The translations under genes were made by a program, and so were the position numbers. From Taenia hydatigena (taxonomy: Eukaryota; Platyhelminthes; Cestoda; Cyclophyllidea; Taeniidae): a stretch of DNA of 64,000 nucleotides. How positions within the stretch are numbered: position 1 is the first letter of the stretch; each line of letters opens with the position of its first letter. The notes beneath the pieces were generated by a model. The model made no database searches. It was not told where the DNA came from and worked only from the letters and a program-made list of their open reading frames with translations. Positions 1 through 11,599 of this stretch are shown piece by piece. Location of the stretch: positions 186,001 through 250,000 of the forward strand of contig JADWOT020001565.1 of NCBI GenBank assembly GCA_036345935.2, given 5' to 3'.

Positions 1-1017
1 TTTGTAAATTACAGAACCACAACAATCAATCTCTGGTTAGTGACGTTAGTCAAAATCCAATCGACACGCCACTCGCTCAGCGAGTGTATTGTCGTAGCCG
101 AACGACTCAGCCACCCTTAACCTCACACCTCCGAAGCTCAGCAGGCAGTAACACCATAAACTTCTTTCAATACAAAGCCACCACGTACGCAGTCAACAAC
201 AGAAACATGGGAATCAGCTGAATGCCCACAAACCACCGCAGCATGTGCATGCCCTACTTGCACGTCAACATTACTACTAGCAGCATATTCACTACGCTAA
301 ACAGAGTGTGTGGAAAAGTTTATTTCCTGATTGGAACGTAAAACCTTAAGGAAGGCACGAGTAAACTGCAAAACCTGCGATTGTTCAAATAACAATTCTT
401 TGTTTGAAGGCCTTATGTATTGCATCGATACATGCCTCCAACATGTCCTTACACTTTGAAATGATCTAACGTTATTTGTCTTAAGGGTTTAATTTTGTTA
501 ATGAATTCGGCAAATGCTCCACGCAAACCAGATTTCTGCTTAGGCTACTTAGCTGCATAGCTAAACCATTAAAAGTCCCTTTTTCTCATGTGGGTTTAAT
601 TTCTGAAACCCGTGCAATGTGGATTGACTCACGAAATCAGAAAGTGATAAATGTTCAAACGAATGGGTTGGTTATTGATTGAAACCGCCCATAATAAAAA
701 GAAGAACGCCCATATTTGACAGTGGAAGTAAGATTTTAAACACATGCCTACGCTAAAGACTAGTCAGCCAACAATCATAAGCGAGCAATTAAACACGAAT
801 TTTTATGGCTGTACGAGGTCTTGCACTTCGTGTGCCCCAATCGGATGATCCGAACTGATTAGGACTTCAGGATAAGTCGAATCGCAAAACAAGATTCCCT
901 TTACTTGAGAAGGTCTGTTAGTGAGAGAAGAGAATAAAATTGAAACTTTAGCATTGGACACGAGTAATAGATGCACGTGCATAAATGCAGGCTTAGACAC
1001 GCAGCAAAACAATTCTT
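1..1017. other. left flank, no gene recognised
   Basis: Unique-looking AT-rich sequence with no open frame of coding character. A small minus-strand frame at 803-1021 has no recognisable domain and lies just downstream of the broken secreted-protein gene. A short stretch near 500-570 (CCACGCAA followed by GCTACTTAGCTGCATA) resembles one near 3600-3655, suggesting an old dispersed repeat. Nothing else is supported. Confidence 0.5.
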
Positions 1018-1310
1018 TCACCTCTTGAAAATCCGCTCAGCCCAATTAGCCACGCGATTGGAGGCTTCCTTGTCACCTTCGTAGGTAACAAACTTCTCGG
1101 CTGCTTTGACAGCCTTCTTAACAATGGGCTTGACAGTAGTTTTCTATACCGCTGGCGTGAGATCTTCTAGCAGGAATTTTACTTCGCCGCTGCCGCTCTC
1201 GCTAATGCTCATTCTGCCACTGTTGCTGGCAAGGCCACGCAAACGAGCAGGAGAAGGAATTCTACAGCTAGTGTTGCAAACAGGCTTGTTGTCATGGTGC
1301 TCTTTTCCAT
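1018..1310 (-). pseudogene. decayed gene for a small secreted protein
   Basis: Read on the minus strand, ATGs at 1308-1310 and 1293-1295 start a strong signal-peptide-like segment (MTTSLF, then a hydrophobic core FLLLLVCVALPATVAE) that hits a TGA at once. A different frame downstream gives a lysine-rich C-terminal part (KPIVKKAVKAAEKFV, then WAERIFKR) ending in TGA at 1018-1020. In that downstream frame an in-frame TAG lies inside a 39-base GT..AG interval (1144-1182) whose removal would keep the frame, so it could be a very short intron. The signal-peptide frame still does not join it without a one-base shift, so I call it a pseudogene. A sequencing error or an unusual splice could instead leave it intact. 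I do not recognise the family. Confidence 0.45.
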
Positions 1311-2039
1311 CACTCTGTGCTCAATTTTGACTCTGCGCTGGTGTGGCGCGCCCTTTAATTGACTTTGTGCCACTGCGTGGGTGGCTGTGTGTTTGCAACA
1401 CAAACAATTACATGTCCCAGATCGTCACGGTGTGTTGAATGGGAGTTTGCTGTGTCGTTAAAGCTGGGATATACGAGGGTGGCTGCAATGCGTATAATTC
1501 ACTCAGTTACCTACTCCAAGGAGGAACAATACAGTATTCTCCGTATCTTCTGCCAATACGAATGCAATTTTAGCAGCGTATTCTGAATTCTATAGCATTT
1601 GGCATAGCATAGATAATATAAGGAAAAACGCCTAGTGAGGCCATTGGGCATTCTGGTTCTAACTAGCTGATGTTTGAAAATTAGCAAGCATGGAGCAGGG
1701 TCTTGTAGAAGGAGATGCCCATCTGACACTGCGCATACAGCAATGCAGTAGGGCATATTTGCCAGCCCACAGCATGTTGATAGTAAATGGAAGTGCTGAT
1801 TAGAGTGAGCAAAGTCCATCTCTAGCAGTGCTGTCTCAGATTACGTACTTGAACGCGACGAACTTACTTTCCGTTGTCAACTACTGTATGAAGGAAATAG
1901 AATTCTTTCAACGAAATTCATGCCAATCAGACCCATTCTGCTTGAGTAGCTCAGTGGCTATTGCTATATTTTTAACGCCCATGCACTTCATTTCCTCGTG
2001 CTCTGTGAATAGATGCATTAACTTGTTATTTTGAGCAGC
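1311..2039. other. intergenic, nothing recognised
   Basis: Overlapping short frames occur on both strands (such as 1359-1586 plus and 1511-1819 minus) but none shows a domain, a consistent start or a second copy. No RNA gene or clear regulatory site seen. Confidence 0.4.
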
Positions 2040-2201
2040 ATGAAGCCTGATGGTCTACTAAAGCGTATCCCGTACCTTATATGTACCATTGATGCAATGA
2101 ATCCTAACTATGCTACCCATGCTGCTGCAAGAGATGCTAGAAGGGCACAATGTGTAGACATCTTGGTGAGGTCAGTCTACTCCCTCTCCCAAGGGGCATG
2201 A
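2040..2201 (+). other. exon-like fragment related to family A (53 codons)
   Basis: An open frame from ATG 2040 to TGA 2199-2201 encodes 53 residues with a coding-like composition. Its segment RRAQCVDILVRSVY matches the conserved core of family A copies inside the palindrome: AQCVDATVR near 12340-12400 (minus), ECVNATVRS near 6800-6860 (minus) and AQCVDIVVRR near 63600-63650 (plus). This is the cleanest version of that motif in the window and lies outside the paired part of the arms. A pyrimidine-rich tract follows at once, as in the other copies. It may be an exon of a live gene or a better-preserved relic. The protein family is not recognised. Confidence 0.4.
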
Positions 2202-3707
2202 TGCTTAGCTCTCGTCGCTTCTACTACTCAACCTATCGATGAGCGCGAATCACGGCAAAGGCAGGGTGTGGTTCTCCGTTTCATTGGAAGGTCAAATCAT
2301 GAGCAAGGCGGTACCCAGGACTTCATCATATGGAACTATCGCGTGTCAGACAATTGAGATCTTTCAAAATTTTGTTACATTGTGTGTTCAGTGAGTAATA
2401 GAGGACCAGGTTGCGAAACATGCAAGCTTTGTCAAAATCGAGAACATCAAGTTAGTGTCTCTTTGTGAAGGACATTTATAACGATTTAACTTGGCATTTC
2501 GTTGATCGTGGTCTGTGAGTGGAGGTCTACTGCACAAGTTAATGTAACTAGCCTGCTCATTTCATTCGGCTTGCCCAAGCAACGTGGTGGTAGGGCGACC
2601 AGTTTGGAATGACTATAACTATCTCCGCTATAATTTTCGACCTAATCACGGCCGTGGCATTGCAGGCACCAAGTTTGATCCATGACATAGGGAAGTGAAG
2701 CACATTAGCAGTAGCAATGATGACTTTTGTATCATTAAAACGCTTCTCTTAGAATACGACTGACGCTCCTACGCACACTAATGATATCACAAGCTTCCTC
2801 ATCACTTCATGTGCTATTTGTCAGATCTGACAATTGGACGTCCTTCACACAATGTGCGAATCCCCGAATTTTAATTTACATGAAGCTTTATTCATAGTCA
2901 ATGCTTTGAAACTATAATCCGCCAATACAAATCGTCATGGCTTTAAGCTTACAAAGGCATTTCTGTGTTTTGGGGCAATATCAAGAATGCGAAGGGGGCG
3001 TGAGATTCACTAACATGGTTTGGGGCCTACGAAACCTCCCCTCTCCCCTTACAGCCACGAAAATGGATGGATTTAGCACGTCTGGAGTCGTGTGTGCGTA
3101 TGTTGTGTGTTGGACAACATCTAATGTGCCGGTAGGCCACGTTGATCGCATCCAACCACGAAATCAAAATCCCATTTGACGTAAAAATAATTTTGGCTGC
3201 TCATTAATTAGAAGGCAGGTGTTATTTTAAATAGACCTTGGATGCACAGAGAGCGGAACAGGATGCTCTCATTCTCCATTTCCTGTTTGGCTGAACCGTA
3301 TGAGAATGGATTGGTTGTAGTTAATTGCAGTTGTGAATAGCCTAGACACGAATTCTGCCCAAATGTTTGGATGGAGAAGACCAGCAGCACGGACACCAAC
3401 TCGTATTGTAAAATGGTTAGTTTCTCAATGAAAGAGGATCAGGAACCACCTACGCATATGAGCTACGACAACCCCATGTTACAACCACATCCACCAGTGA
3501 CATTTGAAGGCTCTCTGTGTCTTAGTCGGAGTTAGACAAGCTTCTTTTTTATCCTGTTTCCCATTATCAGTTTTTTTCCTTCTGCCAATGCAAAAGCGCC
3601 TCCACGCAAGTTCACCCTCGACTCGGGCGCACTTGACAGCTACTTAGCTGCATATCAAATATTCTTTAGCAGGGAGTATTCTACCTGGTGGTCGATTTGA
3701 TTAAAGG
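2202..3707. other. intergenic, nothing recognised
   Basis: About 1.5 kb with short frames only (2937-3179 plus and 3208-3399 minus are the longest) and no recognisable motif. Pyrimidine-rich runs near 3540-3590 could be part of an acceptor but no matching exon is evident. Confidence 0.4.
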
Positions 3708-4491
3708 ATGGATCATGAAATCACAAAAATCACCGCAGATCCTTCCCACTGGATCAACACTCAAGCTGGCCATCCTCTTTATAAATTACTGGAATATCGA
3801 CAAAAGCTATGTAGTGGGCAACATGCTGAAGGATTTTTAGGGCAAATAGCCTCTGATTTACCTCCGGAATTCGATTGGAGTGCGTAGTACGTGCACGCTT
3901 TGTATCTCAACTTACTTTAAAATTCCACAGTTTGTTACAATTAGAAAGAGATTTAAAATAGCCTTTCATGGTAGACATGTTTGACATCGGAATAAAGGTC
4001 TTTGAGCTGATGAGTCTTCCATGTCCCTGTCACTTTGAACATCTCCATTTACTACTTGCCGAAATGTTGACCTCTACTTCTGAGCACGACAAAAGTTATT
4101 CCATTCATATACAAAAACAATGAGACCACCCTGCTTGAATCAAATAAGAATGGAGATTGCTGGTCGTCAGCCCCATTTGCTGCCATAAAATTTACTCACA
4201 AATTAAGCAGATGGAGAAAGTGTAAAAACAAAGTTTGAAAGCTGAGACGCTTTTGTTCCATAGTAAATCTTCGGCCACGGCCACATCAGGTCCGCTACTG
4301 TGTGGATTGGAAGAATAAGTGTGTCTTGCTTGCCCTTTCGATGGAAGACTCTGTTGTGGGAAGACCACAACACGATCGCTGTTGCGCTTCCCGCTTTCAA
4401 TGCTGATGATGCAGTCATCGTTACTGCTAACACAGCATCAGGTGAGGGCGCCAACGCATCGTCAGAAGAGTTAAACAGCACGACGGCTTAA
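3708..4491 (+). CDS. possible two-exon gene, 125-residue product, unknown family
   Basis: Exon 1 begins at ATG 3708 in good initiation context (A at -3, G at +4), with an in-frame TAA just upstream, and reads MDHEITKITADPSHW on to ASDLPPEFDWS. It meets a TAG at 3885-3887 unless it splices at the GT at 3884. An acceptor CATCAG ending at 4289 restores the frame: 3708-3883 plus 4290-4491 is 378 bases, 125 codons and a stop. Exon 2 includes VALPAFNADDAVIVT and a Ser/Asn/Glu-rich tail ending LNSTTA. AATAAA follows 48 bases after the stop. The phase match and poly(A) signal support the model, but the donor is weak, the acceptor has little pyrimidine tract, and exon 2 overlaps an open minus-strand frame (4203-4481). 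Exon 1 alone could be a 59-residue ORF. No domain recognised. Confidence 0.35.
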
Positions 4492-4538
4492 AAGTGTCAG
4501 CGTTGCGTCTACGTAGGGACATTTATGTCACAGCGGCC

Positions 4539-4544
4539 AATAAA
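4539..4544 (+). terminator. AATAAA polyadenylation signal
   Basis: An exact AATAAA 48 bases after the TAA at 4489-4491, at the usual distance for the end of a short 3' UTR. It is the main reason for preferring a plus-strand reading of 4290-4491. Confidence 0.4.
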
Positions 4545-4859
4545 GAGGACAGGAGGAGCCCTAGCCAAAATAAATCAAACAATTAAAAGCAGCCCATTTT
4601 CACAGGAACATAACATTCTTCGAAGTTGTACAATTGTCTTCCCATCATCTACATTCTTCAATCTTAATGCGGTTTTCGCTTAGGCAACTTGTGCGGAGTT
4701 TCTTTGAACTATATCACACTCAGCATGCTTTGCATTACTTTGCCCTACATCTTTTGCATTTTTGGGAACCAAGTTGACGCTATCTTGTTCTGTAGATCTA
4801 GTCCCATAATGTTCCGTCTTTTAGTCCTTCATAGTTAGGGCAGTAAATAAATTAAGGAG

Positions 4860-5130
4860 ACAAAGTTGCACCAGTGCAATTCAATTGATATTTGTCAACA
4901 AATTGGCAGCTTAGTCGGGATAACCTTGCATCAACTACGAAAATATTTGATTCATATGCTCTGTATGCTCTCCGGGCCCTATGGCATGTCACTAGAAATT
5001 TGGCATATAGTGAGAATGGTCTCTGTCAACATGACGACGCTGACTCGCGTAATACGCCCATCTATTTCGTCCTATTTCTCGACCAATCGCAGGATTAAAG
5101 TGGAAGGACGCATCACAAGCGAACATTGGT
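4860..5130 (+). repeat. family D repeat fragment (left copy)
   Basis: Matches the reverse complement of 22200-22390. Shared landmarks in order are ATTTGTCAACAAA, CACTAGAAATTT and ATGGTCTCTGTC followed by CATGACGACGC. In one frame both copies encode a similar string (TRNLAYSENGLCQHDDAD here; TRNFAQNMNGLCPHDDAG in the other), so the repeat probably derives from an exon. The fragment spans 4982, the last position with a mirror partner inside the window. Confidence 0.6.
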
Positions 5131-5893
5131 GAGCGAGTCCAAGTCCGATTTCGACTGTTCACAGCTCTTCGAAGGATTTAAAATCGCATTCATATTCTTC
5201 TAACTCACTGTTTACATCCGTTTTAGCAAGTTCATTAAGTTTTACAACAGCGTGCGGGCATGCTACGTTTTACTTACGGCATGGATACACTGCGTTTATC
5301 AAACCACATCATCCAGCTCGACAGCCCGCATATTTTGTCTAGCGACCCCACCACGATGGCAACGCATTGTGCTCTTCGTGCCGCCTAGTTTTAGTCACGC
5401 CTTTAATCTGCGACTATAACACCTCCACTACATGATTTTCGGGTGTTACACAATGTTTTCGCCTCGTAAATGCCACAACTGAGGTCAGACATGGCTTCCG
5501 ATCACCAGACGTGGTGATTACTCACCTTTGAATGTCTGTTGCCGCATTGTTTAACCGAGGAATATAAATCATAATGAGGGCTATTGCGCTAAATGCATTA
5601 ATTTATTTTACCTGGTCACTGTTCTAGCAGGCCTAACCCCAGTGACGGTTCCAATGCATCGTTGTACCACCTCCAGATAAACGCACATGCTTCAAGAAGA
5701 AGCAGGTTGTGGCGCAATGCTTGTAGTGCTTATTTATCTTGGTAACACTACTCAGCGTATTTTACAGTCGTCCTGATGGATGTATCATCGTGAATCCTTG
5801 CCGGGCAGGAAACGAAGCAGGAATTGATATGGGATCCACGCACAGATGTTGCACCAAACAAGCCTCCGCTCTACTTGAAGTTAGTTGCTGATA
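5131..5893. other. arm sequence with family A and E scraps
   Basis: No gene. Near 5260-5320 a stretch (GGCATGGATACACTGCGTTT) resembles one at about 47645-47700, so another old dispersed repeat is present. Near 5345-5395 the minus strand carries a damaged family A core, better kept in the mirror at 63600-63650 (AQCVDIVVRR). The rest shows nothing. Confidence 0.45.
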
Positions 5894-6466
5894 TTACTTG
5901 CTGTCTGCCATCCAAATATGTCGTAGATACTCGTGCATCACTAGATGACTTAAAACACTGATGAGGTAGGATGACGCCTTTGTGGCAGTGCCTGCATCAA
6001 ATCTGCCCTTCACGCCTTCAAGCATGACACGTGTGCCATTTGAATTCTCCTCTAACAAATACGAACATCCATGCAGTAAGCAAGTCAATGCTAATGGGTT
6101 TGAAAGCCGCAAAATAAAGTGAGAAAGGACAGAAAGATGCGGCACGAGAAGAGAGCAACACTTGCAAGAAACAGTGTGGATGCGCTTGAACCACAGGTCG
6201 TGGTGGACCAATTGTGACACCTCCTTCAAATTAAGGCTTTCAACTGCAAGACGCTTGACACACCACAGTCGCCATCCCGAGTCTGTCATGTGTGTATAGC
6301 AGTCGTATTGCACACTGATAAATTCTGCCGTACTCATGTAGTATGCTGATGGGATCAATACGACGTGAAACACGCTGTAGTGGATTGACCAGCTTAAACG
6401 TTTAACAGTTTTTGCAGAAATACAGATGTTTATAAAAAGTGCGGACATAACAAAATCCATTGCCAT
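5894..6466 (-). pseudogene. family B copy 1, coding-like fragment (190-codon frame)
   Basis: A 190-codon minus-strand frame. Its middle and C-terminal parts resemble the other family B copies: GWRLWCVKRLAVESL matches WRMYCVKQCEVGHVNL of 21120-21716 and WRMYCVECPAVGRLSL of 15832-16080, and a later block (ENSNGTRVMLEGVKGRFDAG) matches a frameshifted version in copy 2 (KGAHAILGKARGRYVVG). The N-terminal 50 or so codons (beyond about 6316) lie in a segment missing from the right arm, so the start is not conserved. The mirror copy stops after HEYL. Family A copy 1 lies just upstream on the same strand. I read this as a relic of a multi-exon gene; function unknown. Confidence 0.45.
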
Positions 6467-6612
6467 TTAGGGATGGCACTGCAGACATTTACCAAATCCT
6501 CCAGGCTAAGCTATTCACATATTCTGAATGCCAATTCGGGTACGAAGTCGGTGATTAGGATTTGCTATTAAAGCGAAACGAAAGCGAGCTTCCATCAGAA
6601 ACATGGCAGTGT
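6316..6612. other. about 295-base segment present only in the left arm
   Basis: The mirror coordinate sum drops from 69277 (at 6711) to 68982 (at 4982). At the right-arm junction near 62660, GCATTCATCA runs straight into GTGTGCAATACG, which in the left arm are separated by this interval. Both ends carry a T-Y-ATCA string, suggesting a microhomology-mediated deletion in the right arm. The lost piece holds the end of family A copy 1 and the start of family B copy 1. Confidence 0.7.
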
Positions 6613-7130
6613 GATGAATGCATAGTAGTCTTGGAGGATACAAGCTAGGACACATAGGACAGGTGTTGAAAATGAGTGAAGAGGAAGGAAGGGTAAGATG
6701 CAAACAGAATCTACTGGAACCCACCATGCTGGGAAGATGATAGAGTAGATGGTGTGACAGAGGTGACGAGGTTTAAATACTGCAGCCTCGGAAGGGGGTA
6801 GGGAATGAGAGTGGGGAACTCGACTGACCTCACAGTGGCGTTGACGCATTCGGTGGTTCTGTGTCGTCTGGTGCGAGTGCTACGCGATCGTCTTACCTCA
6901 AGCAGCTGTTCTTCGCCGTCTAATGGTAAAGAAGGACACAAACACAGCAGACGCGGTGGAGAGAGCATGAACGTTTGCTAGTGCAGTAATACCGGCATGG
7001 CAGTAGTGCATAGGTGTCAAATGAAGGCAGATGCAGTTGATTTTTCTGCAAGAAGTTGACAATCATCGCAATGTTGCTGAGCTGTGATGGCATCAGAGAA
7101 GTCAGTAGGTCTTTGACACTAAAATCAGAC
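6520..7130 (-). repeat. family A copy 1
   Basis: Minus-strand landmarks in order: a block ending in TTGAG then GTAAGACGATCGCG (a strong donor), an ECVNATVRS-coding core, a long pyrimidine tract ending CTGCAG (a strong acceptor) near 6780, then TATTTAAACCTCGTCACCTC, AGCATGGTGGGTTCCAGTAG and a hydrophobic-coding stretch. The frame 6711-6968 runs through the first two splice sites, so exon boundaries are uncertain. Family B copy 1 follows on the same strand. Confidence 0.65.
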
Positions 7131-10100
7131 GTCAGCGGTCACTTCCTACCGCCTCATGCGAGCCGCACTGATCGGCCTCCTAGTGAAACATTTCATAGTT
7201 CACGGTTATTGCATTATTCTTGCATAAGGCAAAAGAAAGTTAGTCGCCAAAGACGAGTGTTATATTGGGAACTTAGGTTGGGGGACACCACTGAATCTCC
7301 TCTCATCCGCATTAGCGGACTCTTCTTCACCTACCCATGCAGCATTTGGGACAGCTTTGAGGATGGAAGTACACATAATTCTGGGATGGAATATGTACTG
7401 ACGACGTTGTGAAGGGTTAAAGAAAAGGACCCTAGCAAAGATATAATTGCAAAGTCTTTTCTCTTCAAGTCAAAACGAAGAGCCACTCACGGAACAAATC
7501 AACGTCTCACGGTATAGTTTGGCCAATCCACTGCAAGCAGAGGAGTTGCTGGAAAAGAACATGAATTAAGGAGGAAGATCTCCAACATGGTTGTAACATT
7601 CGTATTTAAATAATTTAGGTTCCAGCTTGTGTCGCAACAGGGGGAAAATCTGTTTAATGCTAATTTGTCCATGTAGCTAGTCTTGTTCTTCGGCTTTCTA
7701 ATATTGATAGCAATAAGTCATGATGTTTCAATCCGTTTTGCTCAAGATGCAGTAATCTCTGTGATCAAAGGTGATTGGTTTATTGTCCTGTATCCATTCC
7801 ATGAGTGTTCCATGTTCTGTGTTCCTGACCGTCGGCAAAATTTCTACTTTCCTTCAGGTCCGTCAGGATCACAACTTGATTCCACTTCTCATTGCTGCAA
7901 ATAGCCGAGTGGCTGTGCTGTATCTCTGTTTTGAAGGTAACATATCTTAATTTCAGAGCTGGCGTACCGTAATCAGTAGGTAATACAAAATGTAGGTATC
8001 AATGATGTCAACAGTATGCCTAATGGCAGTAGAAAGGGCAGTAGACCTGAATTTTCAAGGCGAGTGGATTCAAAGGTGCCTGTAGCAGGTCGCAGTAACC
8101 AGTTTATAAACTCCTACCCCCTCTAGCCAGTTGGCTGTACAAATGTCTATCGGAAGTGACGCCCTCCTCGACGCCTTTGCTTCAGCCATCACAAGAGCCA
8201 TTCCCATCCGCTTTTCATCAAGAGACAAAATTAACCGTGAGACTGCCGAATCCAGTCACATGAAAAGTGCATCACACGAAAAAGATAGTAAAAGCTGAGC
8301 GTCAAAATGATCTTGGGTGTTTGGCCGCACTTAGAGGTGACGAAGTGAAGCGGTTCCTGGTGAGGTTGCCCCACTCGCCAAGAAGTAGAATTAAATTGTG
8401 GAACAAAATAAATGTAGGGGCGAAAGTGCTTTCCACTCCTAAAATAAGTTGTACTTTGAAGTCGAAGTAAGAGGACGTAAAGAAGAAATGCTGCGCGAGA
8501 ATGGACGCCATTGTCAAACCTTCTGTCAGGGGTCATCACATGTTCAACCATCAGCAGGCGATGCCTTTTCTTCGTCACATTGAGGTTTAGCATTTAGAAA
8601 TTGAAGTGATATTTGATGTCTCTTTGTATCGGCTTTGATGTTTGGACCGGATAATACAAAATCCCTCAATGAATTACTTATCACTTAAGAGGAATTAACT
8701 CAGTTGCATCAACTTTCCTTTCACCTTGACAGCTATGATTTTATTTAGTTCAAACTAGGTTATGTTGCCTATCCTTCTGCTTCTCGGTGTAAGCTGTCGT
8801 TTCGCTGAAGAATTGGTAGATTCGAACTCATGTGGGTGTTGTAATTTGCAGCGCTTTCGAAAAGAGTCCACGCCAGCTGTTAAACAGCACGGATCCCCTC
8901 CTGAAGGTAGTTGAAATGGAAAACGTGTCTGAAATAATACTCGGTCACCTCTAAGTTTTGCAGCTGATACTGACTTGGGATTGAAAGGTGTGATGTACAG
9001 AAGAAGGTCGACAAATTATCTTTGGTAGCACCTACGCTATGCAGCATCACAGGGTCCCTAGTACGTCTGCACCTAATGCTTCAAATTTGGAAGAAGAAGC
9101 AAAAGTCACTTTGCACCCTCAAATCACGTCCCACTCAAACACTTGCTTCCTCTGCATGGATCCCAATCTGGCTTTTAAGCTTTTTATGCATCCTTGTCCA
9201 TGCTAAGTGCATCCTATCCGTGAATAAACTAATGGACCATCCCGCCGCGATCAAACAAAAGGCAAAACTCGTTTCATCGCAAAGGAAGCCTTCAGACGAA
9301 GGCATTAACTATACATTTCCATAACATGCAGGTGGTTGAAATGTGAAGGTAACATCATCTGGCAAAGAAACGCCATCACTTTGTGGCAATGTTTTAGTTC
9401 GAGCACAAATAGGGCTACAAAGAAATGCTAACGCAGCAATCCAGTCGACTTCCACGAGAGCAGTAGGTGATTAGGCCTCCAAGGAAATTAGTAGACGAAC
9501 ACAAGCTGGATAAACGATTTTAAAGTTTTGAACCGGTGGGCCCCAAGCAGAGCACCTTACTACACCGCGACATTTGTTCACGGTAAGATGTAGGAGCGGT
9601 GCTATATTATTTGCACTATTGTCTAATGTTGGATGTGCCTTCAACAGTCGTTCTAGTACCATCATCGCAACAGTCGTTTCCGTTTTATAAGCTGTCAAGT
9701 AAATAATCTGTCCATTAAAATTACGAATGCATTCGCCCCTAAAAGTACATCGCTTGGGTAGCTAGGGAAAATTGAATGCTATAACGTTTTGTAGAATTTA
9801 GATCACCGGTGCAGTTGATGAGGCGTTGTCTTATGCAGGCAGCAGACCAAAATGTGGGAGTATGGGAAGGAATAAAATTGTGAAATTGAAATCCACTTGT
9901 TAAAGAGCGACCTTTAGTTGGCTTGGCTCAATCGTCTCTAAGACGTGATTGTGTGTTTCCATTTTGTCGACATGGCTCACTAGGCACGCGTACAACCTCT
10001 CAGTCTGCTTCCACCCGTACTTGCTTGCCTTTCTGCGATTCGAGGGAATTCAGTGTCAGCTGCTTGAAGTGCTTTTTGAGTTTCTGTTGCCGGTTAGCAA

Positions 10101-11029
10101 ATCCGGCGTTGGGAATAAGAAAATGATTGCATTACATGAATGCTTTCAGTGAAATCAACTAGCTCAGAATAGGATTGACGCCTAGCTCTAACTGATTAGC
10201 TCATTCGAGTGTCCTGCCAGAGTCGACGACAGCATGAAATCAAGTAATAACAATTGACAAGTGGTCTGAGAGGGATTCACTGTGACTCTTTGGGAAGAAA
10301 ATTTACCCCATAGAGTGAGGAAATGCAAGTCTTTTATAGAATGTCTTTGAAAATTCATCAGAAACTTGATCAACACGTACACTAACCGAACGCCTTTCAC
10401 CGACGTGGCTCGCTCTGCAGAAAAGGCGTCTCTGAGGTGTCTTCACCAAACCACGACCATTGGGTAGCTTGCTCGACAAGACGTGCGTTTTTCACTTCTT
10501 CTTAATGGCGTCACATGCGAACTCAATTCAGCTGGATCGGAGAATCCATGAACAGTGGGGCAATGGGATCAACGTGTGAAAGGGTGAGAGAGTTATACAG
10601 CGGAGCGACAATTGCTTATACGTCAATTGATCCGGTCAGAAGCATTGTCGGTGGGGATTCGTGTCCCAGTTTTAGCTTCATGACTGGAAGCTCATACCTA
10701 CAGCCTACCGATCTGCTGTAGCTTATGGAAAGGCATGGACCAGTGCGTGCACCCTTTCTCACTTAAAAGGCCTTAGAACGTTAAATATAATGCAGTCCTT
10801 TGGGACAATCATGGTAATAATCTAGGAAATGTATTGTCGATGTATGGAAGAGCTGAGAGATCACTGCCCTGGCCTAGATTTCGTTCTTTTGGGGTAGAGC
10901 TTTGCATTCTCGTACAGTCAAAGTGCCATGCTTGATAAGCAATCAAGTATATTTTGCCGTAGAAACGTTCTCTGACCCGCTTAATACTTCGACCAGGGCT
11001 CTGTTTCGGATATTTAACACGGAACCTCA
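7131..11029. other. arm interval without a convincing gene
   Basis: Contains several 60-120 codon frames, some kept in the mirror (8231-8593 minus pairs with 60685-61047 plus), but both strands are open there and the differences between arms are not confined to silent sites. A stretch at 7360-7400 (GGGATGGAATATGTACTGACG) resembles the reverse complement of 18280-18310, another repeat scrap. No domain, RNA gene or regulatory site recognised. Confidence 0.45.
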
Positions 11030-11400
11030 CCCAGGTTGTTAAGGCAATCGGTCGAGGTGAGACGATCGCGTCACAATCACACCAGGCGATACGAAACGCC
11101 ATTGTAAGATTAATGCAATTCCTCGTCCCCCATCCTTCCTTTCTTCCTCCTTTCCGAGACCGCAGCATTTAAACTTCGTCATCTCTATTACACATTCTAC
11201 GCAAATTATCACCTTTCCAGCATGGTGGGTTCCAGTAACCACTATTTGCGTCTTACCTCTCTTCCTTATCTTTACCACGTCTTATTTATGTCCTTGCATG
11301 TCTCGTTCTACATCACATTTTTTTCACCCCATTTCCATGTCACTAACAGTGGCATAATTTGGTTCCTCTTTAGAAACCAATCAGAAGCACTGACCTGCCC
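11030..11400 (+). repeat. family A copy 2
   Basis: Plus-strand landmarks: CGGTCGAGGTGAGACGATCG near 11050, an acceptor-like tract of C and T near 11125-11160 ending CCGCAG, then CATTTAAACTTCGTCATCTC and AGCATGGTGGGTTCCAGTA. It faces opposite to copies 1, 4 and 5. Downstream to 11590 an open frame continues with paired cysteines (CPSC, then CRCVFCGCE and a C-terminal HTEQKHP), but this part has no second family member to support it. Confidence 0.6.
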
Positions 11401-11599
11401 GAGTTGCACCATTGGCATCATGGCCGAAATTTCTAGAAATCTTAAGGAGTTCTGGGAGCTCAGATTCTTCTCAACTGCCCATGCCGAAGAAAAGGACAGG
11501 GCAGACTGTCGCTGCGTTTTCTGCGGATGTGAACTCGACCGCCTGAATATGGTGTTATTCCACACGGAACAGAAACATCCAACTAAGTGAGCTGTCATT

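Noticed and set aside
8815..8835. tRNA-like T-loop string (ATTCGAACTCA, reversed GAGTTCGAAT)
   Set aside because: The flanking bases do not form the 5-bp T stem and no anticodon or acceptor arm can be found.
11039..11278. Tetraspanin large-loop CCG motif on the minus strand (KFKCCG) in family A
   Set aside because: The motif lies on the strand opposite to the donor and acceptor signals, and other copies lose the cysteines (KYCS, KYCG). It looks like a chance shadow.
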